A stretch of 64,000 bases of DNA from Mycobacterium sp. BK086 (lineage in GTDB: Bacteria > Actinomycetota > Actinomycetes > Mycobacteriales > Mycobacteriaceae). Made by a program: the position numbers and the translations under genes. A model generated the notes under the pieces. It worked only from the letters and a program-made list of their open reading frames with translations, was not told the DNA's origin and ran no database searches. Shown piece by piece: positions 57,369-64,000 of the stretch. Positions within the stretch are counted from its first letter, which is position 1, and the number at the start of each line of letters is the position of its first letter. The DNA lies in contig SNWL01000009.1 of the NCBI GenBank assembly GCA_004362315.1, positions 1-64,000 of the forward strand. The letters are read 5' to 3'.

Positions 57369-58450
57369 CGACTCCCGCCGGGAATCCCGTTGTACGGGAA
57401 CGGAAGTTCGGCCCGCGGACCGGCATTGTCCGGCGGCTGGCCTGCGTCGACGCCGCGGCGGAACCCGAGGGCATAGTCCATGAAGGGCTGCAGCATCTGC
57501 GCCGGCACCAGGTTCGGGATGAACGCCGTGTAATAGAAGCCGCTGGATACCGTCTCCGCTTGGGTGAGTTCGTATTTCGCCAAGCCCGGTAGTGCTTTGG
57601 CGATATTGTCGCGGTTCTTCTCCAAGATCGCGGTGACCGAGTTCAGCTTGTCCAGGGTCGGGGCCAGTTTGGCTTTGTTGTCCGCGACCAATCCGGACAG
57701 TTGTTGGGAGACGGCGGCGACGTTCTCCAGAAGGTTGACCAGGGTTTGCCGTCGTTCGTCGAGCACACCGACCAGGTCGTTCGCGTTGAGGATGAGGGTG
57801 TTGACACGATCGCTGCGTTGCGACAGCACACCGGTCAGATCGGCTGCGTGCGTGAGCAAGTCACGCAGGGAGTCGTTGCGCTGGTTGAGCACCTGGGACA
57901 GCCGCGTCAGGCCGTCAAATGTCGGTCCGACCTGCGGTGCGATCGTGTCGATCGTGGTCGACAAGGTGTCGAGCGCCTGGTTCAGGCTCGCTGTGTCGGT
58001 GCCGGCGGTCGTGGTGGTGAGGTCGCTGACGGCTTCGGTGAGCGAGTAGGGCGTCGAGGTACGGGCGATGGGAATGACGGTGTTGGGCCGCATCGAACCG
58101 GAACCGGCCGAATCCAGGGTGACAACGCGCTGGCCGAGCAGCGTCCCGGTGCGGATGTGCGCGGTGGTCTGCGAGCCCAGCCGGTACCGGCCATCGACGG
58201 TCACTGTCACCAGGGCAAGGCCCTGCTGTAGCGAAATGTCGGATACGGAACCGATTTTGATGCCGGAGCGGGTCACGTCGTTACCGACGGCCAGCCCCCC
58301 TGCGTCAGCGAAGAGCGCCTCGAACCGCACCGAGGTGGCCCAGGTGGTCAGCGCCTGGGTGTTGAGCCCGGCGATGATGGTCAACATGACCAGGACCACG
58401 CCGATGAAGCCCGCGCGAATGATCTGAGGGCCGCGATATTTGAGCATCAT
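57365..58450 (-). CDS. mceC: Mce protein C
   Basis: The 361-residue protein has an N-terminal membrane helix (AGFIGVVLVMLTIIAGL), an MlaD domain with GGLAVGNDVTRSGIKIGSV, and a helical part with repeated heptads (LSQRSDRVNTLILNANDLVGV) that should form the tunnel. Overlaps of four bases join it to mceB and mceD. Confidence 0.93.
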   Translation of the reverse strand: MMLKYRGPQIIRAGFIGVVLVMLTIIAGLNTQALTTWATSVRFEALFADAGGLAVGNDVTRSGIKIGSVSDISLQQGLALVTVTVDGRYRLGSQTTAHIRTGTLLGQRVVTLDSAGSGSMRPNTVIPIARTSTPYSLTEAVSDLTTTTAGTDTASLNQALDTLSTTIDTIAPQVGPTFDGLTRLSQVLNQRNDSLRDLLTHAADLTGVLSQRSDRVNTLILNANDLVGVLDERRQTLVNLLENVAAVSQQLSGLVADNKAKLAPTLDKLNSVTAILEKNRDNIAKALPGLAKYELTQAETVSSGFYYTAFIPNLVPAQMLQPFMDYALGFRRGVDAGQPPDNAGPRAELPFPYNGIPGGSR

Positions 58451-59472
58451 GATTCAGCGCACCTCCCGCCTTCCTGTTTGATCCAGGGAAATACGGCGGT
58501 GCGGCCTTGCAGATCAGTCACGCGCACGGAGATTCCGCAGAGGTAGTAGTTGATCCAGCTGCCATACGAGCCGAGCCGTGCCAACTTTCGGTAATTCTCC
58601 GGCGCCCGCTGGAGCGCGACGTCGACAAGGTCCTTCCGCTCGTCGAGGAGCGGGGCGAGCCGGTTCAGCTGATCTACGGTGGCGGCCAAGGGGGGACGGG
58701 CACTGGTCAACAGGTCGGTGATCGAGGCGGTGCCGGAGTCCAGCGCATCGATGGCCGAGCCGATCGGGTCACGCTGTTGGGACAGTTCGGTGGTCAGGCG
58801 CTCGAGCCGGTCGAGGGCCCCACCGAACTGGTTGCCGTCTTTGGCCATCGTCGCCATCACCGTGTTGAGATTGGTGATCAGCCTGTCGATGACAGCGCCG
58901 TTGTCGGCCAGGCTGTTCGAGAACGACGAGGTGTTGGCCAGAAGCGACGCGAGCGTGTCGCCCTGTCCCTGCAACACCTGCAGCAGCGACGCGGTCAATG
59001 CGTTGACGTCTTGCGGGTTGAGGCCCTGGATCACGGGTTTCAGGCCGCCGAGCAGGAGATCCAGATCCAGTGCCGGCGTGGTGTGGTCGAGCGAGATCTG
59101 GGCGCCCGGCGGCAGGATTCGCCCTGACCCGGTGCCCTGGGTGAGATCGAGGTATCGGTCGCCGACCAGGTTGAGGTAGCGGACCGAGGCGCGCGAACCC
59201 GCGGTGAGGGCGACGGTCGGGTCCGCGTCGAATCCGACCAGCACGTTGCCGTCGGGCTGCAGCGACACATCGCGGACGGTGCCGACCTGGATGCCGGCGG
59301 CCCGTACGGTGTCGCCGGTCTTGAGTCGGGACGCGTCGGTGAAGACCGCGCTGTAGGTGTTGGCCGCACCGGTCCGGTACTGACCGAAGATGAAGAACAG
59401 CGATGCGGTGAGCAGTGCCATAACCGTCACGTAGATGCCGAATTTGACGACAGTGACCCAGGATCGGCTCAT
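58447..59472 (-). CDS. mceB: Mce protein B
   Basis: The 341-residue protein has a membrane anchor (FGIYVTVMALLTASLFFIFG), an MlaD domain with SRLKTGDTVRAAGIQVGTVR, DRYLDLTQGTGSGRILPPG, and a helical region ending with NYYLCGISVRVT, where two cysteines could pair. It overlaps mceA by four bases. Confidence 0.93.
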   Translation of the reverse strand: MSRSWVTVVKFGIYVTVMALLTASLFFIFGQYRTGAANTYSAVFTDASRLKTGDTVRAAGIQVGTVRDVSLQPDGNVLVGFDADPTVALTAGSRASVRYLNLVGDRYLDLTQGTGSGRILPPGAQISLDHTTPALDLDLLLGGLKPVIQGLNPQDVNALTASLLQVLQGQGDTLASLLANTSSFSNSLADNGAVIDRLITNLNTVMATMAKDGNQFGGALDRLERLTTELSQQRDPIGSAIDALDSGTASITDLLTSARPPLAATVDQLNRLAPLLDERKDLVDVALQRAPENYRKLARLGSYGSWINYYLCGISVRVTDLQGRTAVFPWIKQEGGRCAES

Positions 59473-60728
59473 CCCGGCTGCCCGATCTGTGCGCTGTTGC
59501 GCGGCGGCCCGTCGAGCGGGCCGAAGAGCATCTGCTTCAGACCGTCGGAATTGAGCAGAATTCCTTGGTTACCGTACTGAGCCGGGTTGGCACCGGTGTC
59601 GGCGATGACGGTCGGCGGCGTGGTGCCGAACGGCACGTTCGGCAGATCCAGGCACTTCGGCCCCCCGTTGGCCGCAACCTTCGGAAGGTCAGAGGGGTAC
59701 CGATACCGTTCCCTGCCGAGGAGAAGTCCGACCGAGTCGACGGCTCCCGGTTCGCTCAGCGGGGCATTGGTCGACAGCTTCAGCATTCCGGCCAGGGCGC
59801 AGTTCAACGCCGGGCTGTATTCGTTGGTCAGGTCGGTGGTCGGTGCCAGCAGATGCAACACCTTGGCCAGGGGCTGAGAGTTGGTCCCCAGAACGTCGTT
59901 GCCGATATCGGCCAATCCGATGGTGCTGACCAGGAATGCGTCGAGGTTGCGCTCTTCCTCGACGAGCGTCTGGCTGATGCGGGTGGAATTGCGCGCGACG
60001 TCAAGCAGATCCGGTGCGGCGTCAGCGTAGGAATCGACGACGCCGGGCGCGATCGTGAACTCGTCCTCCAGTGTCGGCAGGCTCGGATCGAGGTCGGCCA
60101 GGACGGTATCCAGATCCACGAGACCTTGGCCGATCTTGTTTCCCCGATCATTGAAGGCGGCGGCGATCGCGCCGAGGGTTTGATTGAGCTTGGGTGGATC
60201 GATCTGGGCGAGCACCGATGTCAGTTGCTGGAAGACGGTATTGACCTCGACGGTCACGTGATCACCGGTGAGGACCTGGCCGGGCTTGAGGCTGACGGGG
60301 GAGGGATCCTGCGGGGGGAGGAGCTGAACGAACTTCGCGCCGAACACCGTCGTGGAGGCGATACTCGCCACCACATTGGATGGAATCTGTTGCAGCTGAG
60401 CCGGATCCATGTCCAGATGAAGAGCGGCCTGCCCGTCTGGAAGGGTCTCGATGGACCTGACGCTGCCGACCTGCACGCCCAGCAGTTGGACCTTGGCGTC
60501 GGGGTTCATCACCAGGCCCGCGCGCGGCGACATGAGAGTCAGTGGAACGGTTTTGGTGAAGTCGCCCCGGAACATCGCCGCCGCGGCGGCCACGATGGCC
60601 CCGATCGTGAGGACCGTCGCCAGGCCGACAAGGGGTGGGCCGAGGAGCCGACGCGTCGACGATGGCCCGGTTGTCACCACGGGCTGATCTCGTCTCCGGT
60701 ATACCGGCCGGCGCAGGATTCCATCCAT
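59469..60728 (-). CDS. mceA: Mce protein A, first gene of the operon
   Basis: The 419-residue protein has a basic N-terminus, an anchor (LVGLATVLTIGAIVAAAAA), the MlaD domain (about 58-130, LMSPRAGLVMNPDAKVQLLG) and a helical part with VEEERNLDAFLVSTIGLADIG. AAGGAG five bases before the ATG is a strong ribosome binding site. No yrbEA/yrbEB permease genes precede it, unlike classical mce operons; the upstream neighbours are a hydrolase and SDR. The subtype number is not assigned. Confidence 0.93.
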   Translation of the reverse strand: MDGILRRPVYRRRDQPVVTTGPSSTRRLLGPPLVGLATVLTIGAIVAAAAAMFRGDFTKTVPLTLMSPRAGLVMNPDAKVQLLGVQVGSVRSIETLPDGQAALHLDMDPAQLQQIPSNVVASIASTTVFGAKFVQLLPPQDPSPVSLKPGQVLTGDHVTVEVNTVFQQLTSVLAQIDPPKLNQTLGAIAAAFNDRGNKIGQGLVDLDTVLADLDPSLPTLEDEFTIAPGVVDSYADAAPDLLDVARNSTRISQTLVEEERNLDAFLVSTIGLADIGNDVLGTNSQPLAKVLHLLAPTTDLTNEYSPALNCALAGMLKLSTNAPLSEPGAVDSVGLLLGRERYRYPSDLPKVAANGGPKCLDLPNVPFGTTPPTVIADTGANPAQYGNQGILLNSDGLKQMLFGPLDGPPRNSAQIGQPG

Positions 60729-60933
60729 AACTCCTTGTTTTTATAAAAATAGTAAAGTGCGATGCTTGCGTCAAGGGGAGTATCAGATTTCGATGGTTCG
60801 GGAGCGCAGCCGCGCCCATGGGCAACTGCGCCCAAAAGTCCTGAGCGTCAACAGATTCAGAGCGCCGTTCGATCGGCCTGCAGAGGCTGACTGCAGGCCG
60901 GATCGACGCACCGGTGAATGGTCTACATTTGCG
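60729..60933. promoter_or_regulatory. mce operon promoter region
   Basis: These 205 bases separate mceA from the next minus-strand gene. On the minus strand TTGACG (60769-60774), a 17-base spacer and TATTTT (60746-60751) form a near-consensus sigma-A promoter. The AT palindrome TTTTTATAAAAA (60738-60749) overlaps the -10, followed by AAGGAG and the ATG. This indicates that the mce operon starts at mceA. I see no ACCGTA dyad and no TnnAACnnGTTnnA steroid-regulon site here. The remaining bases to 60933 hold nothing recognisable. Confidence 0.65.
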
Positions 60934-61809
60934 CTAGCAGCGGTAGATCCGCTCCGCGTTGCCGGCGAAAATCCTGTCCCTTTCCTCGGTGTCCAGGTGC
61001 GCGGTGATGGCCGAATAGGCCGAAAGCAACTCGTCGAGAGTGCCGCTGATGCCATCGACGGGGAAGTTGCTCGCGAACATGCACCGGTCGGTGCCGAAGG
61101 CCTCGATCGCGAATTCGAGCCAGGGCGCGAGAACGTCGACGCCCATGGAGCCCAGCGGAACCGTAAGCCCCGAGAGTTTGCAGACCACGTTGGGCCCGAG
61201 GCTGCCGAGTGCGGTGATCCCCTCAGACCAAAGCGCGTACTCGTCGGCCGATCCGTTGCGCGGCCAGCCGGCGTGTTCGAGCACCACGACGGGGGCGTCG
61301 ATGGATTCCAGCCGTCGGGCTGTGGGCAGTAGCAGATCCGGATGAATCATCAACTCCACCAGAAGATCCCGCTCGTGCAGCGCGTGGAGCACGTCATCTC
61401 CGGGCAGGGGGCCCTCGGCGGCCCCCATCGGTCGCGCGCCCCGGAACCGTGGGGACTCAAGCTGACGGTCGATGGCGGCGACCGTTTCTGCGACGGAGTC
61501 AGTTGGCGGCAACCCGCCGATGATCACATCGGGGCGTCCGTCAACGTCCGCCTGCCGATTCAGCTCGAGGGTCTCCTCGATCGAGTTCCAGCCCGTAGCC
61601 GCGGCGACATTGATCAACTTCTCGACGTTCCAGCCTGCCGCCTCGGTGAAATAGGTGGTTGCGTCGAACCGCCGCGACATACCTGAGACGTCACCCATGT
61701 CCAGTTCTTCCCGGCCCGAGAGGTACGGGTACCACTCGGTGAGGGCGGGATCCCACAGATGGACGTGAGCATCCACGATCCGAGCCGGTTTGGCTACGGG
61801 CGCCGTCAT
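60934..61809 (-). CDS. Amidohydrolase (TIM-barrel metal-dependent hydrolase)
   Basis: The 291-residue protein is of the PF04909 amidohydrolase-2 type. It has the metal motif VDAHVHLWDPALTEWYPYL at the start, LVELMIHPDLLLPTARRLE, VVLEHAGWP and CMFASNFPVDGISG near the end, giving the usual His, His, His and Asp positions. Members hydrolyse lactones or decarboxylate ring acids. The ATG at 61809 overlaps the SDR stop (ATGA). It is the last gene of a three-gene run. Confidence 0.9.
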   Translation of the reverse strand: MTAPVAKPARIVDAHVHLWDPALTEWYPYLSGREELDMGDVSGMSRRFDATTYFTEAAGWNVEKLINVAAATGWNSIEETLELNRQADVDGRPDVIIGGLPPTDSVAETVAAIDRQLESPRFRGARPMGAAEGPLPGDDVLHALHERDLLVELMIHPDLLLPTARRLESIDAPVVVLEHAGWPRNGSADEYALWSEGITALGSLGPNVVCKLSGLTVPLGSMGVDVLAPWLEFAIEAFGTDRCMFASNFPVDGISGTLDELLSAYSAITAHLDTEERDRIFAGNAERIYRC

Positions 61810-63392
61810 CGCGTCTGCACCACCTCTCGCAGGGTTTCGTCGAACCACGGCGGCACCTCGGGCCCACCGAAACTGATGCTGCCGATCGGTCGTGGATGAC
61901 TTCGCAGTCCGAACCAGCCTGCACCGGAGACCAATTCAGCTCCCGCCAAACCGGCGGCTTCCGGGCTGCACACCAGGTGGGCAACGAGCTCGGCGGGAAT
62001 GTCGCTCGATTCCGCGCTCACCGCGAACGGCGTCACGAGGTTGCCGGTGGCTTCGTGGCCCGATCGTGCGAGTTGAGCGCAAGCCTGGGCCCGGCTGCGG
62101 CCGCCGGCGGTGGTGGCATCGGTGACCGTCACGAGGCGCACGGGACGCCCCGTGCTGATCGACAGATCGGCGACCGCACGTGACCATTGCCCGTCGGCAT
62201 AGATGTCAGCTACGACCTCGGCGTGCTCGTCGAGAATCTTCTTCCACCCCGACGGCGCGCCGACGGGTGCGGAGCGCCCGGCGAGCGCGACCACCACGGC
62301 ATCGAGCGCGCCGATGTCAGTAAGCGCGGTACAGCAATCGATCTGCACAGGTGTTGTGCCACGCGCATCGAGCGCGGCCGATATCGCCGCTGCCACGGCG
62401 GGGCGGTCAGCGACCACCGCGCATGTCGATGTGGTCTGCGAGGGCGTGACAGTTGTGGCCGGCGCCTGGCTGAAGGCGGAGCCGAAGCGGGCGTTGCTAC
62501 CACCGCCACTGACCTGATTCGCCTCCGCCGGCACCAGCGCAATAGTGGTTGCGGCCTCGATGATCTGGCGTGATGCGCTCGTGCCGCCGCTCGGGACCAC
62601 TTCAATGAGCCGTGGCTCGTCGATCACGGCCACTTCCGAACCGCCGAGGAACAGTACCCTGCCCTGACATGCGGCGAATGCATCGCTGACGAGGTGCGCA
62701 CCGAGTGGACCGAGCTCGTCGGCTTGGGGCATGGTCTGCAGTGAGAGCCCGCCGGTGGAGACGCGGCCGTCCTGTTGCGTACGAGCCAATGCGGCGGCAA
62801 CCATCCGGGTCGCGGCAATCGGCGAGATCGCGTTGATCACAACCCCTTTGGGCGCGTTACGCCCCAGCTGCCAGGTCAGCGACGCCACCGCACGTTTTGC
62901 GCAGCCGTAGGCCCCGGCGTCGGCGGCCCGCCAGCCCGATCCGGAGGTCACGCCGACGATATGACCCCGTCCCGCCGCCGCCATCAGCGGCAGGGCGGCG
63001 CCGAGCACGTTTCGGTAGCCGTCGAGGTGTACTGACAAGACGTCGAGCCAGTCCTGCTCACTACCTTTCGCAAAGCCGGTGGGTCGGCTGATGCCGGCCA
63101 CGTTGACCACGGCGTCGAGCCCCCCGAATTCATCAGCCAATTCGGTGAACAGTTGCGTGAGGCCAGATTCATCAGTCACCGACACAGTCGAGGACCGGGC
63201 GCCACCACCCGCGGCGACGATGCGGTCGGCCGTGGTCTGCTCGGGCTGCGCCAAAGCCGTAGATCCGTCGACTGAGACCAGCGGGTCCACTGTCACCACG
63301 AAGGCGCCTGTACGCGAGACTGATTCGGCGATGGCCGCGCCGATCCCGCCACCGCCGCCAGTGACAACGACAACCCGTTGGCGAACGGTCAT
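61806..63392 (-). CDS. Double-SDR protein: active SDR fused to a second, degenerate SDR-like domain
   Basis: The 528-residue protein is twice the normal SDR length. Domain 1 (about 1-260) is complete: VVTGGGGGIGAAIAES, VNVAGISRPTG, GVTSGSGWRA and YGCAKRAVASLTW (YxxxK). After an Ala/Ser-rich linker, domain 2 (about 315-490) keeps the Rossmann pattern (CAVVADRPAVAAAISAALDA, LDAVVVALAGRSA, GRPVRLVTVTDATTAGGR, NLVTPFAVSAESSD) but has no YxxxK or glycine motif. It probably has a dimer-like pseudo-partner in the same chain. It overlaps both neighbours by ATGA. Confidence 0.85.
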   Translation of the reverse strand: MTVRQRVVVVTGGGGGIGAAIAESVSRTGAFVVTVDPLVSVDGSTALAQPEQTTADRIVAAGGGARSSTVSVTDESGLTQLFTELADEFGGLDAVVNVAGISRPTGFAKGSEQDWLDVLSVHLDGYRNVLGAALPLMAAAGRGHIVGVTSGSGWRAADAGAYGCAKRAVASLTWQLGRNAPKGVVINAISPIAATRMVAAALARTQQDGRVSTGGLSLQTMPQADELGPLGAHLVSDAFAACQGRVLFLGGSEVAVIDEPRLIEVVPSGGTSASRQIIEAATTIALVPAEANQVSGGGSNARFGSAFSQAPATTVTPSQTTSTCAVVADRPAVAAAISAALDARGTTPVQIDCCTALTDIGALDAVVVALAGRSAPVGAPSGWKKILDEHAEVVADIYADGQWSRAVADLSISTGRPVRLVTVTDATTAGGRSRAQACAQLARSGHEATGNLVTPFAVSAESSDIPAELVAHLVCSPEAAGLAGAELVSGAGWFGLRSHPRPIGSISFGGPEVPPWFDETLREVVQTR

Positions 63393-64000
63393 GTCACATC
63401 CAGACCTTCGAAGTCGCCCGCTGCGAGCCAGCCCTCCAGCAATTCGCGATAGGCGAAGTAGTCGCCGAAGCCCCTGCCGAAATTGGTATCCCGAGCCCGG
63501 GTAGCGCCGGGGTCACCCTCGTTGTTGAGGCGCGAGGGGGTGCACGCGGACAGCACGGCGCTGGGATCGACGAAGGTCTCGACGATCTGGCGGATCCAGT
63601 CGGCCTCCGCTTGGGCGCTCACGTCGAATCGCCGCGCCCCTCGCGCTTCAAGCGACGCCACCGCTCCCGCGACGAATTCGGCACCCAACTCGGCGAGTTG
63701 GGTGTAGTTGACGGTCACCACCGACTGCTGACCCGGAGCGGGCATGACGAACATGTTGGGGAAGCCGCGGCTTGTCATCCCGAACAGCGTGGCGGCACCG
63801 TCGGCCCATTTTTCAGCCAGTGAGGTGCCATCGAGGCCGATCACGTCATGCCCGACACGGCGGGGAAGGGGCGTGACCTCGGCCTCGAACCCGGTGGCGT
63901 ACACGATGCCGTCCACTTCGTACTGTTGGCCGCCGACGACCGGTCCCTGAGCGGTGATCCGCTCGATGCCGGCTGGACAGTCGATCAAAGTGACGTTGTC
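63389..64000 (-). CDS. Flavin-containing Baeyer-Villiger-type monooxygenase, C-terminal part
   Basis: About 203 residues are present and the gene continues beyond the window edge. The segment starts DNVTLIDCPAGIERIT, has the FAD-containing monooxygenase motif DGIVYATGFEAEV and a typical C-terminal region (FPNMFVMPAPGQQSVVTVNYTQLAELG). The rest of the protein (FAD and NADPH motifs) is off-window. It would insert oxygen into a ketone to make an ester or lactone, which the nearby amidohydrolase could then open. This fits an inferred pathway only. Confidence 0.85.
   Translation of the reverse strand, partial: DNVTLIDCPAGIERITAQGPVVGGQQYEVDGIVYATGFEAEVTPLPRRVGHDVIGLDGTSLAEKWADGAATLFGMTSRGFPNMFVMPAPGQQSVVTVNYTQLAELGAEFVAGAVASLEARGARRFDVSAQAEADWIRQIVETFVDPSAVLSACTPSRLNNEGDPGATRARDTNFGRGFGDYFAYRELLEGWLAAGDFEGLDVT

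Noticed and set aside
60729..60933. A KstR-type steroid-regulon operator in front of the mce operon
   Set aside because: No TnnAACnnGTTnnA sequence was found there, so regulation by the cholesterol repressors is not supported.

Overview
The window is high-GC chromosomal DNA from a fast-growing-type mycobacterium (Mycobacterium/Mycolicibacterium). Supporting marks are the mycobacterial 5S rRNA end, an MspA-family porin, GlgE/GlgP alpha-glucan genes, a mycofactocin-coupled SDR, an F420-type LLM oxidoreductase, an mceA-F operon, many GTG starts and ATGA/GTGA gene overlaps, and L-shaped hairpin terminators. I see no transposase, insertion sequence, CRISPR array or phage structural gene, and no stretch over 300 bases without a gene.

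Bases 1-31.7 kb are largely a conserved core block. Its order follows, from memory, M. tuberculosis Rv1316c-Rv1343c: 5S rRNA, ogt, adaA-alkA fusion, a HAMP adenylate cyclase, nucS, an Rv1322-like gene, methylmalonyl-CoA epimerase, fadA4, a thioredoxin-like/TPR protein, glgB-glgE divergent from glgP, dinG-pncB divergent from clpS, a DUF2017 gene, a P1-type peptidase, rhomboid, murI, an Rv1339-like MBL phosphodiesterase, rph-rdgB, a DUF3817 gene and an lprD-like gene. Local differences are insertions (a GAP-family protein, an HD protein, a GlxA-type regulator, an MspA porin, a lipoprotein metallopeptidase, an MFS exporter) and the absence of mec-cysO-cysM between the peptidase and rhomboid genes.

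Bases 31.8-34.0 kb hold an unusual unit. A free-standing HTH-LAGLIDADG endonuclease gene diverges from an intact tRNA-Leu(UAG), which is followed 57 bases later by a complete RtcB RNA ligase gene and a strong hairpin. An RNA cutter or invader, a tRNA and an RNA-joining enzyme therefore sit side by side.

Bases 34.5-64 kb are an accessory catabolic and transport region. A DUF1214-sulfotransferase pair, two TetR regulators, SDRs and an NAD-dependent epimerase-like protein lead to a P450. A probable eight-gene minus-strand operon (50125 down to 42166) encodes a DUF35 protein, an Ltp2-like thiolase-fold protein, an aldehyde dehydrogenase, a mycofactocin SDR, an LLM oxidoreductase, a zinc alcohol dehydrogenase, a CrtC/lipocalin-like protein and a small unknown. 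It diverges from a CaiB-type CoA-transferase and a second P450. Then come an mceA-F operon with a secreted-protein gene at its end but no yrbE permease genes, and a minus-strand run of amidohydrolase, double-SDR protein and a truncated Baeyer-Villiger-type monooxygenase.

Three promoters in this region (34500, 40987 and 50203) carry the same dyad, ACCGT(A/T)-N5-TACGGT. This suggests one TetR-type regulator governs sulfotransferase, P450, CoA-transferase and aldolase/dehydrogenase genes as a single regulon. I infer uptake and oxidative degradation of a lipid-like (terpenoid- or steroid-like) substrate. The substrate itself cannot be read from the sequence.
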